In this document: piece by piece, positions 1 to 6,290 of the stretch
How positions within the stretch are numbered: the stretch's first letter is position 1
Layout: each line of letters opens with the position of its first letter
Origin: Actinomycetes bacterium
Lineage (GTDB): Bacteria > Actinomycetota > Acidimicrobiia > IMCC26256 > PALSA-610
Direction: 5' to 3'
Length of the DNA: 48,545 nt
Assembly (NCBI GenBank): GCA_025463905.1
Contig: JAODBJ010000063.1
Location: forward strand, 1-48,545
Notes under the pieces: generated by a model
What the model was told of the DNA's origin: nothing
Databases searched by the model: none
Seen by the model: only the letters and a program-made list of their open reading frames with translations
Made by a program: the position numbers and the translations under genes

Positions 1-212
1 GCCTCGTGGTCGGCTGCGGTTGCCACCGTCGGTATCGCGAGCAAGACCTCCGCGGGCACGTTCTCGCCGTGGAGTGCGGCGCGGTCGCGCGCCACCGTCC
101 ACGCTTGTAATCCGAGCCACTCGGGACGTTGCGGCACCGGAGCCTCGAGAGCAGCGCGCAGTTCGGCGATTGCTTCACGAGTGTGATGTTCGAGGTCGGA
201 TGTGACCTTCAT
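1..212 (-). CDS. Hypothetical protein, partial (3' end outside window)
   Basis: A minus-strand frame stays open from an ATG at 212 to the window edge and is absent from the ORF track because it has no stop here. It gives about 70 residues beginning MKVTSDLEHHTREAIAEL, with a helical, acidic and alanine-rich N-terminus. A GGGAG Shine-Dalgarno lies 7 bases upstream of the ATG at 212; an in-frame ATG at 218 is an alternative with worse spacing. I recognise no family, and the C-terminus is missing. The overlapping plus-strand ORF at 20-205 is arginine-rich shadow sequence. Confidence 0.55.
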   Translation of the reverse strand, partial: MKVTSDLEHHTREAIAELRAALEAPVPQRPEWLGLQAWTVARDRAALHGENVPAEVLLAIPTVATAADHE

Positions 213-351
213 CAGCATGCTCCCGCTCGCCGAAATCCCTGACCCGATCTCATCGGTATACCAGCGAGCTCGTGGAAGGTCCTTCGGCGATAGGGCGAGA
301 TGTGACGAGAAGGGCCTTATACGCGGCGCGTTCGAAGCCGACGATTTTGAG

Positions 352-501
352 ATGGAAGGACCACGAGGTGGAGGCATCGCACTGGCCGTCGTCGCGCTTC
401 TCGTGATGCTGGCCGCCGCCTTCCCGGCGTTTGCGACGCCCAGAGCCCACCACGGTGATCGACCGGTCGCGCCACACGCGACCGTCTCTACCGCCCGCTG
501 A
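352..501 (+). CDS. Possible small secreted or membrane peptide (49 aa)
   Basis: A short frame starts at ATG 352 (MEGPRGGG) and has one hydrophobic stretch (about residues 9-28, ending AFPAFATPRA) that resembles a signal peptide with an Ala-x-Ala type cleavage site. A short His/Pro-rich tail follows. There is no clear Shine-Dalgarno, and the last bases run into the 26-bp tandem repeat. The track entry at 202-501 only adds an unconvincing N-terminus. It may be a real small exported peptide or chance. Apart from it and the repeat, I see nothing in the 219-539 gap. Confidence 0.3.
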   Translation: MEGPRGGGIALAVVALLVMLAAAFPAFATPRAHHGDRPVAPHATVSTAR

Positions 502-560
502 GCGCGGCCATCCTTACTTGCCGCTGAGCGCGGCCATGCTCACTTGCCGCTGAGCGCGGC
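495..560. repeat. 26-bp tandem repeat, about 2.6 copies
   Basis: The unit ccgctgagcgcggccat plus nine more bases occurs at 495-520 and 521-546, and a third partial copy from 547 lies inside the 3' end of the oxidoreductase gene. Read on the minus strand, each copy repeats the last codons of that gene (AALSGK and stop). The full copies differ at two bases, so this looks like local tandem duplication of the gene tail. Confidence 0.85.
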
Positions 561-1478
561 GACGACCGGCGCGAAATCGCGGGCTTTGTCGCCGGGAATC
601 ACGACGTAGGAGTAACCCCACCGTTCGCGGCGTTCGTGCAAGCGGTCGCCAATCTCGGCAACCGAGCCAACGAGCGTGAGTGGTGAGGCGAGCACGTCCT
701 TCGGGTCTGCTTCGAACACCGTGCCGAGCATCTCGCCGACGCCCGCGGCATCGTCGGTGACCTCGGCCACCGCCAACCACGCATTCAGCTCGAGTTCGTC
801 GAAGCGGTCACCGGCGCCCTCGCGGACCCATGCGACTTTGTCGTCGATGCGGTCGGGGAGCGCGTCGCGCGCGGCGGCCGTGTCGACCTCGCCTGAATGG
901 ATCGACGCGTTCACGCCGACGATGTCGGCGTGTTCACCGGCGAAGCGCAACACGCGGCGGGCGCCACCACCGATCAGTATCGGGGGACCTCCCGGCCGAT
1001 GGGGCTTAGGCGTGCCGTCGAGATCGGCGATGGAGTAGTGCTCGCCCGCGAACGTGACCGGTTCTCGAGCGAAGAGCGCCTTGAGCACGCGGGTGTGCTC
1101 GATCATGCGGTCGACGCGCACCTTCGGTGGGTCCATGGGGATACCGGAGCGGTCGTAGTCGAGACGCTTCCAACCGGCGCCGAGCCCTACTTCCAACCGG
1201 CCTTCGGACAACAAATCGATCGTTGCCAACTCGCGCGCGAGCACCGCAGGGTGGCGAAAGTCACAGTCGAGAACGAGCGCGCCAACGTTGAGCGTCGTGG
1301 TGCCTGCCGCGGCTGCGGCCATCGCCGCGATCGGGCCGAGCCCCTCGTCGAAATGGTCGGGCACGAACAGCGTGGAGAAGCCCAGTGATTCCAGCTCGCG
1401 GCACGTATCGGCCCACGTTCGGTCGGGCATCGCGGTGTGGGTCTCGATGGCGAAACGGAAACGGCGCAGGTGCGGCAT
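540..1478 (-). CDS. LLM-class F420-dependent oxidoreductase
   Basis: A 312-residue luciferase-like monooxygenase fold protein. The N-terminus FRFAIETHTAMPDRTWADT, the segment LGFSTLFVPDHF, GRLEVGLGAGW near residue 95 and the late GPPILIGGGARRVLRFA are typical of the actinobacterial TIGRFAM group of probable F420-dependent oxidoreductases (MSMEG_2516 type). Such enzymes use reduced coenzyme F420 or FMN to reduce or oxidise small organic substrates; the substrate here cannot be told. Length is normal and the start is an ATG. It is transcribed alone, divergent from the SGNH gene. Its 3' end is the source of the tandem repeat that follows its stop codon. Confidence 0.88.
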   Translation of the reverse strand: MPHLRRFRFAIETHTAMPDRTWADTCRELESLGFSTLFVPDHFDEGLGPIAAMAAAAAGTTTLNVGALVLDCDFRHPAVLARELATIDLLSEGRLEVGLGAGWKRLDYDRSGIPMDPPKVRVDRMIEHTRVLKALFAREPVTFAGEHYSIADLDGTPKPHRPGGPPILIGGGARRVLRFAGEHADIVGVNASIHSGEVDTAAARDALPDRIDDKVAWVREGAGDRFDELELNAWLAVAEVTDDAAGVGEMLGTVFEADPKDVLASPLTLVGSVAEIGDRLHERRERWGYSYVVIPGDKARDFAPVVAALSGK

Positions 1479-1584
1479 ACGCCAATTCCTAGCGCGTTCT
1501 GAGGCTCAAAGGTGGCGAACGTGAAGCTCATTTGAAGAGAAATCGCGTCGCTCAGGTCGTGCGCGTGTTCGCCGACAAGGCTCG

Positions 1585-2643
1585 GTGCCACCCCCTTGTT
1601 CACCCCGCGAAACGCGCGCGCGCTTCGGCCGACTCGTTTCAATCGCGATTCTCGTTGCGTTCATGGCCGCTGCGTGCGCGCCGCGCGCACTGCTCGGCGC
1701 GACGCCGATCCGCGCTGGGTTCCGGAGCGATCCGAGTGTGGTGGTCTACGGCGACTCGCTCACGTGGGAGGCACGGCGCTACATCCCCGCGCTGGCCGCG
1801 CAAATGCACGTGCAGGTGACGGTGTACAGCTTTCCGGGCACTGCGATCTGCGACTGGTTCCCAGACATGTGGCGCCGGCTACCCGCCGAACGGCCGACCG
1901 TGGTGGTCGACGCGTTCTACGGCAACTCCTGGACCAACTGCATGAAAGACAGTCACGGGATCGCGCTCGCCGGTTCGGCGACCGCGTCGAGGTACAAGCG
2001 CGACGCGCGCGCCGCGGCAGCAATTGCGATGGCGTCGGGCGCCAACGTCGTGTTCGTCGGCGCGCCGCGCACTCGGCTCCAAATGAGTGATCCGGACTGG
2101 CAGCGCGTGCGGAACCAGTTCCGCGTCGTCGCAGCCGAGCATCCCGGCCGCGTGACCTTCCGCGATTCGGGCGTGACGATCGCGCCCGATGGTCGTTTCG
2201 CCGCAACCGTGCCGTGTCTCCCGCGGGAACGGACGATGACGGACCCGGGCGGTGTGCCCGTATGCCAGCGCGGGAAGATCATCGTGCGCGCGCCCGACGG
2301 GCTGCACTTTTGTCCTCACGGCCTCGACAACAAGATGGGCCAACCGGGTAACTGCCCCGTGTACATGGCGGGTGCCTACCGCTACGCCGTCGCCATCGTT
2401 GCCGCCGCCCGCGCAAGCGTGCGTCGATATGGGTCAAATAGTGTCCCCGATCGTCGCACGCCCCCCGGGGTTAGTGGTCGAGGAGCGGACGCCACCAGTC
2501 GTCGTGCTCGAGGAGCAGGTGGAAGTCGAGCAGATCGTCGAGGATCACGGTTGGTCCCGCGTAGCGGGCTTCGTGCACTTCGCGCGGCCGCTGCCACGGC
2601 ACCACCGACATGCCGGCGTCGAGCAGCTCGACGATCTCGTTGA
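1585..2643 (+). CDS. Secreted SGNH/GDSL-type hydrolase, C-terminus altered by a repeat element
   Basis: From a GTG start the protein has a basic n-region and a hydrophobic stretch (residues 16-31, ILVAFMAAAC), suggesting export, perhaps as a lipoprotein at Cys31 although the lipobox is weak. GDSL at residues 56-59 is the nucleophile block and DGLH at 238-241 fits the Asp-x-x-His block. These are hallmarks of SGNH esterases and acyl hydrolases, often O-acetyl carbohydrate esterases. The fold should end near residue 275. From Val279 onward the frame runs through a 42-bp palindromic repeat and then arginine-rich sequence antisense to the next gene. The last ~75 residues are therefore probably not native. 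Confidence 0.72.
   Translation: MPPPCSPRETRARFGRLVSIAILVAFMAAACAPRALLGATPIRAGFRSDPSVVVYGDSLTWEARRYIPALAAQMHVQVTVYSFPGTAICDWFPDMWRRLPAERPTVVVDAFYGNSWTNCMKDSHGIALAGSATASRYKRDARAAAAIAMASGANVVFVGAPRTRLQMSDPDWQRVRNQFRVVAAEHPGRVTFRDSGVTIAPDGRFAATVPCLPRERTMTDPGGVPVCQRGKIIVRAPDGLHFCPHGLDNKMGQPGNCPVYMAGAYRYAVAIVAAARASVRRYGSNSVPDRRTPPGVSGRGADATSRRARGAGGSRADRRGSRLVPRSGLRALRAAAATAPPTCRRRAARRSR
2419..2460. repeat. Palindromic 42-bp repeat, copy A
   Basis: An imperfect inverted repeat (GTGCG, CGAT and GGG arms around an AT-rich centre). It aligns without gaps to 38928-38969 at 32 of 42 bases, with nearly all differences in the loop or at single arm positions. It resembles REP-like elements. It lies in the 3' end of the SGNH reading frame. 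Confidence 0.75.
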
Positions 2644-2785
2644 CGTGCAGTTGTCCCACTACGTCGCGGCACCCGCAACCGGGGCAGCGATACGCGAGTG
2701 AATGGACGCTGTCGTCGTCGCAACGACGAAGCTGGCATTGCGTGATCATGACCACCACGTCGCCACAGTCGCGGCACGTCACCAT
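2471..2785 (-). CDS. Small zinc-ribbon protein, function unknown
   Basis: The real gene is the C-terminal part of the long minus-strand ORF 2471-3571; upstream of 2785 that ORF is only the shadow of the nitrilase gene. From ATG 2785 it encodes 104 residues with Cys4-x-x-Cys7 and Cys34-x-x-Cys37 (RCPGCG), a likely one-zinc ribbon, followed by an acidic, Leu/Trp-rich tail that has no further motif. I do not recognise a named family. It is convergent with the SGNH gene, overlapping the doubtful tail of that frame, and divergent from the nitrilase gene with 129 bases between the starts. Confidence 0.75.
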   Translation of the reverse strand: MVTCRDCGDVVVMITQCQLRRCDDDSVHSLAYRCPGCGCRDVVGQLHVNEIVELLDAGMSVVPWQRPREVHEARYAGPTVILDDLLDFHLLLEHDDWWRPLLDH

Positions 2786-2914
2786 GACGTCGCGACGCGA
2801 GCGCGAAGTGTTTCTCCGCCCGACCGAACCCGCCACTTCGAACCCCCTGTTCGTCCGGCGGAGAGTAATCCGAGGGGCCGGTTCGGGGCCAAGACGACGC
2901 GTAGGGTGCCCAGC

Positions 2915-3682
2915 ATGAAGCTTCTCCTCGCGGCCCTGCGCTGTGAGAAGGGCGACATTGCCGGCAACCGGCGTGCGCACGAACGCGTCGTGGCCGCTGC
3001 GTTCGAGGCCGGTGCCGACATCGTGGTGTTCCCCGAGATGTCGCTCACCGGGTCCGTCGACCCGCGCAGCCACCCGGCGCACCTCGCTGCCCTCGACGAT
3101 CCCGAAGTGCTCGCCCTGGCCGCCGCGACTCGCGACACCCGGCTCACGGTCGTGTTCGGTGTGGCCGAGCGAGCCGCGAGCGATGCCGCGCACATCACCC
3201 AGTGCGTGGCTCGTGGTGGGGAACTGGTGGGCGCGCAACGCAAACGCCACCTCGGCGAGGGCGAGGAAGGGTTCACGCCCGCGCGAACGTCGGGGACTGC
3301 GGCGGTGTTCGAGCACGACGGCGCACGCTTCGGCATTGTGATCTGCGCCGAGTCGCAAGTTGCGTTCCCGTCCGACGACGCCGTCGACGCCGGCGCCGGC
3401 GTCGTGCTGTTCTGCGCTGCTCCCGGCCTCGATCCGCCCCGGCGGCGCAGCGACGATGCGTGGCGCGACGCGCTCTCTTGGTGGGAGTCGGCCGGCCTCG
3501 CCGACATGTGCGGTCACGCCGCCCGGCGCCGCGTGTGGGTGGCCGTCGCGACCCAAGCGGGCGCGACCCACGACGAAGACTTTCCCGGCCTCGCCGCGCT
3601 GGTGGATCCGAGTGGCGCGGTAACTGCGCGGCTTCCCGACTGGCGGGAAGGCACGTTGCTCGTCGACATCCCCTTCGTGTGA
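2915..3682 (+). CDS. Carbon-nitrogen hydrolase (nitrilase superfamily)
   Basis: I start at ATG 2915 (MKLLLAALRCEKGD); the 71 residues added by the ORF track are arginine-rich leader sequence. The 255-residue product carries the full nitrilase-superfamily triad: Glu in FPEMSLTG (about residue 46), Lys in the GAQRKRHL segment (about 109), and Cys in VICAES (about 143). These enzymes hydrolyse amide or nitrile C-N bonds in the cytoplasm, for example N-carbamoyl amines or omega-amides. The substrate is not deducible. A stable GC hairpin follows directly after the stop. Confidence 0.85.
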   Translation: MKLLLAALRCEKGDIAGNRRAHERVVAAAFEAGADIVVFPEMSLTGSVDPRSHPAHLAALDDPEVLALAAATRDTRLTVVFGVAERAASDAAHITQCVARGGELVGAQRKRHLGEGEEGFTPARTSGTAAVFEHDGARFGIVICAESQVAFPSDDAVDAGAGVVLFCAAPGLDPPRRRSDDAWRDALSWWESAGLADMCGHAARRRVWVAVATQAGATHDEDFPGLAALVDPSGAVTARLPDWREGTLLVDIPFV

Positions 3683-3686
3683 CGCG

Positions 3687-3708
3687 GGGGCGCGCCAGGC
3701 CGCGCCCC
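3687..3708 (+). terminator. GC-rich hairpin after the nitrilase gene
   Basis: GGGGCGCG and CGCGCCCC form an 8-bp perfect stem around CCAGGC four bases after the stop. There is no real U-tract (GTTGTC follows), so it may be a weak terminator or an mRNA 3' end stabiliser. Confidence 0.45.
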
Positions 3709-3823
3709 GTTGTCACGCAGCGCGAGTGCCCACAACGTGACTTTTGTCGCAGGATTGCGCGCGCAGAGTGGTTGCCTCAAGCGACAATTGCCACGGGCCG
3801 ATGTAATCACCAGCGAGAGCCTC

Positions 3824-3912
3824 TGGAACAAGGCAAAACCGCAGGAATGCGGTGGCGCAAAGCCACGGAGCCCAGCCCTCGAAGCATCGAGGAGCGGCTA
3901 GCCGGGCTGCCC
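3824..3912 (+). ncRNA. Cyclic-di-GMP-I (GEMM-I) riboswitch
   Basis: The sequence matches the GEMM-I pattern in order: AAGGCAAAACC; a hairpin CCGCA-GGAA-TGCGG with a GNRA loop; GGCGCAAAGCC; a second helix with stem CCTCGA/TCGAGG as receptor arm; and the closing GGCTAGCCGGGCTGCC. It lies 86 bases upstream of the first pilin start, matching the known use of this class before pilus genes. The region between contains a hairpin at 3938-3958 (GGCCCGA/TCGGGCC) without a U-tract, so the expression platform and the direction of control are not obvious. Confidence 0.9.
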
Positions 3913-3997
3913 TGAGGACCCGGTCCTGGCGGACGCGGGCCCGATGGGGGGTCGGGCCTCGCGGACCCAAATCCGTCCAGGAAAGGGACACCCCAAA

Positions 3998-4468
3998 GTG
4001 CAGATGATTCACTCCCTCAAATCCCGTCGGGACGCCGAGGAAGGGTTCACGCTTATCGAGCTCATGGTCGTGGTGTTGATCATTGCCATCCTGATCGCCA
4101 TCGCCATCCCGACCTTCCTTGGTGCTCGGTCGCGTGCCCAGAACCGTGCGGCGCAATCCGACCTTCGCAACGGCTTGACCGCTGAGAAGACCTCGTACAC
4201 CGACGCCGAGACGTACACCGACGTCACCGCGGACTTGCACACCCTCGAGCCTTCGCTCGACTGGGGCGGCAAGCTCAAGGTCTCGTCAGCCACGAGCGTG
4301 GTGTGCCTCAGCCGTACGTCGGACTCGGGTACGACCTACTCGATCGCCGACGTTGCGACCGGTGCGAGTGCCGGCACCTACTACAGCAAGACCGCTTGTC
4401 CCGCGAGCGCCAGCCTGACCTCTGCGAGTGTCAGCGGCTGGAAGACGGACACGACCGGCTGGAACTAA
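3998..4468 (+). CDS. Type IV major pilin-like prepilin
   Basis: The prepilin leader ends in EEG and is followed by FTLIELMVVVLIIAILIAIA, the classic class III signal with Glu at mature position 5 and a long N-terminal helix. The remaining ~100 residues form a Ser/Thr-rich head with two cysteines that could make a disulfide. I place the start at GTG 3998 because AAAGGGA lies about 9 bases upstream; ATG 4004 in the same frame is possible. The ORF-track start at 3944 is inside the riboswitch expression platform. The c-di-GMP riboswitch upstream and the prepilin peptidase downstream support its role as a pilus subunit. Confidence 0.93.
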   Translation: MQMIHSLKSRRDAEEGFTLIELMVVVLIIAILIAIAIPTFLGARSRAQNRAAQSDLRNGLTAEKTSYTDAETYTDVTADLHTLEPSLDWGGKLKVSSATSVVCLSRTSDSGTTYSIADVATGASAGTYYSKTACPASASLTSASVSGWKTDTTGWN

Positions 4469-4496
4469 GCCGGCCATCTACACCGAAGCATGTGGC

Positions 4497-4521
4497 GGCC
4501 CGGGGCCTTGTGCCCCGGGCC
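4497..4521 (+). terminator. Strong intercistronic hairpin between the two pilins
   Basis: GGCCCGGGGC-CTTGT-GCCCCGGGCC is a perfect 10-bp stem with a 5-base loop, without a U-tract. Between a main pilin gene and a second prepilin such a stem could protect the upstream mRNA 3' end or lower downstream expression. Confidence 0.55.
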
Positions 4522-4543
4522 GTCCGCGCGAAAGGTCTTCCGG

Positions 4544-5038
4544 ATGCCCGCTCCCCGCAACGCAGCCCCGAGAGAACAGGGCTTCAGCCTCGTCGAACTC
4601 ATCACCGTCGTCGCGATCATCGGTGTGCTCGCGACCATCGCGATCGTCACGCTCATGCGTGCTCGCGAACCGGTGATCGACCGTTCGGCGCAATCGCTCA
4701 TCACGAACGCCCTCGGGACCGTGCATGTGGTGCTCGCCGACAATCACTCGATTGGCACCCTGACCCGCGCCGACCTCGAGGCCGCCGAGCCGAGCATCCA
4801 CTGGCGTGACGCCAACACCGGCGGCGAGGCAGCACAGAAGGAAGTGTCCGTCGGGACCGGCAGCACCGCTGGGACCGACTACCTGATCCTGTCCACCCAC
4901 ACTGCCAACGGCGACTGTCTCGCCGTTCGATCTGAAGACAACTCGCCGACGCTCTACCAACGGATCGCTGGGGACGTTTGCCCTGCGCAAGCGTTCGACC
5001 CGTCATTCGGTTGGGTGTCGCAATGGCCTCCAAGGTGA
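4544..5038 (+). CDS. Second type IV prepilin
   Basis: From ATG 4544 (MPAPRNAAPREQG) the protein has a prepilin cleavage site before FSLVELITVVAIIGVLATIA, with Glu at mature position 5 and a hydrophobic helix. It totals 164 residues. An AAAGG Shine-Dalgarno lies about 9 bases upstream. The mature head shares the spacing of the first pilin (xLEAAEPSIHW against TLEPSLDW) and has two cysteines, so the two pilins are probably paralogues. Being second after a strong hairpin, it may be a minor subunit or an alternative pilin. Confidence 0.9.
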   Translation: MPAPRNAAPREQGFSLVELITVVAIIGVLATIAIVTLMRAREPVIDRSAQSLITNALGTVHVVLADNHSIGTLTRADLEAAEPSIHWRDANTGGEAAQKEVSVGTGSTAGTDYLILSTHTANGDCLAVRSEDNSPTLYQRIAGDVCPAQAFDPSFGWVSQWPPR

Positions 5039-5064
5039 CCCGGCTCTGACGATCAATACTCGCA

Positions 5065-5844
5065 ATGGAAAATCTGACCCCGTTCGTCACTGTCGTGTGC
5101 GGCGTGCTCGGCCTCGTTATCGGATCCTTCCTCAACGTCGTGATCTGGCGGGTGCCCCGCAAGGAGTCTGTGGTCGCGCCGCGCTCCAAGTGCCCGACCT
5201 GCGACACACCCATCTCCAACCGCGACAACATCCCCGTGGTCTCGTGGCTGGCGCTACGCGGCAAATGCCGCACCTGCGCCGCGACGATCTCCGCCCGCTA
5301 CCCGCTGGTGGAGTTCGCGACGGGGATGCTGTTCGCCGCGATCGGTGCGCGTTACGCGCACTCGTGGGCGTTGCCCGCCTATCTCGTGCTCGGCGCGGCG
5401 CTGATCGCCATCTCCGCGATCGACGTCGAGCACTACATCATTCCGAACCGGATCGTGTACCCGGTCGGGTTCGCGCTGGTGCCGCTGTTCGCGCTCGCCG
5501 CGCTCCTCGGCCACGATTGGCACGCCTTCGAGCGCGCGCTGCTCGGTGCCCTCGCCGCGTTCGGCGTACTCCTGGTCATCCATCTGATCTCGCCCGGCGG
5601 CATGGGCTTCGGCGACGTACGCCTCTGCTTCCTCCTCGGCCTGGCCCTCGGCTGGCTCGGTTGGCCCGAGGTGTACTTCGGGCTCCTCGCCGGCTTCATG
5701 TACGGGTCCGTGATCGGCGTGACGCTCATGGCATTGCGGGTCCTGAAACGGGGCGAACATCTCCCGTTCGGTCCGTTCCTCGCCGCCGGAGCCATAACGA
5801 TCGTCCTCCTAGGCGCCCCAGTACTCCACTTCGCCCCCAGGTAG
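5065..5844 (+). CDS. pilD: Prepilin peptidase / N-methyltransferase (A24 family)
   Basis: A 259-residue polytopic membrane protein. GSFLNVVIWRVP near the N-terminus and two CxxC pairs (CPTC and CRTC, about residues 50-75) form the zinc-bound cytoplasmic domain of full-length PilD. The two catalytic aspartates appear in AISAIDVEHYIIPN (about 121) and GMGFGDVRL (about 180). It cleaves prepilin leaders at Gly-Phe and methylates the new N-terminus. It lies 26 bases behind the second prepilin, and its substrates are presumably the two pilins just upstream. The start is ATG with a weak ribosome site. Confidence 0.95.
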   Translation: MENLTPFVTVVCGVLGLVIGSFLNVVIWRVPRKESVVAPRSKCPTCDTPISNRDNIPVVSWLALRGKCRTCAATISARYPLVEFATGMLFAAIGARYAHSWALPAYLVLGAALIAISAIDVEHYIIPNRIVYPVGFALVPLFALAALLGHDWHAFERALLGALAAFGVLLVIHLISPGGMGFGDVRLCFLLGLALGWLGWPEVYFGLLAGFMYGSVIGVTLMALRVLKRGEHLPFGPFLAAGAITIVLLGAPVLHFAPR

Positions 5845-6028
5845 GCGCGCCCAACGGGACGAGACCGCCCGCGACCGGGGTTTCCCGGGCAGACGGGGCG
5901 GCGGGCGGCGCAGCGAAGCGAGCACGGCCGCTCGCAGGAGCGGCGAGCGCAGCGAGCGCGACCGAAAAGCAGGAGCGCGACCCTCAATATGTGGTTGATG
6001 TTACCAATGTCTTACCCTGAGCACCTGG
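5845..6028. other. Intergenic region rich in gcgagcgcagcgagcgc-type motifs
   Basis: The 242 bases between pilD and the HTH gene hold no convincing gene. The first part is GC-rich with repeated GCGAGCG-like words (5918-5970), and the second part turns AT-richer toward the promoter at 6029. No clear terminator was found. Confidence 0.5.
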
Positions 6029-6058
6029 TTGACGATTGTTGCCAGTGAGCTTTACTGT
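6029..6058 (+). promoter_or_regulatory. Candidate sigma70-type promoter for the HTH-pilMN-pilO-pilP operon
   Basis: TTGACG, 18 bases, then TACTGT. The AT-rich context and position (start codon at 6087, Shine-Dalgarno AGAGGTGG at 6073-6080) are suitable. It implies the pilus assembly genes can be transcribed apart from the riboswitch-led pilins. Confidence 0.5.
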
Positions 6059-6086
6059 GGCTCTAGTCGACCAGAGGTGGAAAACG

Positions 6087-6290
6087 GTGGCAGCAGAGCA
6101 TCTCCTCCTCACAGTGCGCGAGGTGGCCGACGCAATGCGGGTGTCGACGATGACCGTCTACCGGCTGATCAAGGGTGGAGACCTGCCTGCGATACGCGTC
6201 GGGAAACACTTCCGCATCCGTGAACAAGATTTGAGCCGCTACCTCGACGTGCAGACCGTCAGGGGAGGTGGGTCGTGGCCCGCCGCCTGA
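6087..6290 (+). CDS. Small excisionase/BldC-type helix-turn-helix protein
   Basis: I choose GTG 6087 because AGAGGTGG sits 6 bases before it; the track start at 6036 lies in the promoter -35/-10 region. The 67 residues contain LLTVREVADAMRVSTMTVYR, then LIKGGDLPAIRVGKHFRIRE, the MerR-like winged HTH of the excisionase family (HTH_17). Such domains act as DNA-bending or transcription factors, as in BldC of Streptomyces. The gene overlaps pilM by 16 bases in another frame, so it is translated with the pilus genes and may regulate them. No effector domain is present. Confidence 0.82.
   Translation: MAAEHLLLTVREVADAMRVSTMTVYRLIKGGDLPAIRVGKHFRIREQDLSRYLDVQTVRGGGSWPAA

Noticed and set aside
2786-3571. 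Long minus-strand ORF 2471-3571 as a single 366-aa protein
   Set aside because: Its first 260 residues are antisense to the nitrilase gene with shadow composition; only the part from ATG 2785 has a zinc ribbon and natural sequence.
5918-5970. CRISPR or tRNA-like element in the GC-rich repeats after pilD
   Set aside because: The repeated words are short, irregular and overlapping, with no spacer pattern and no cloverleaf.
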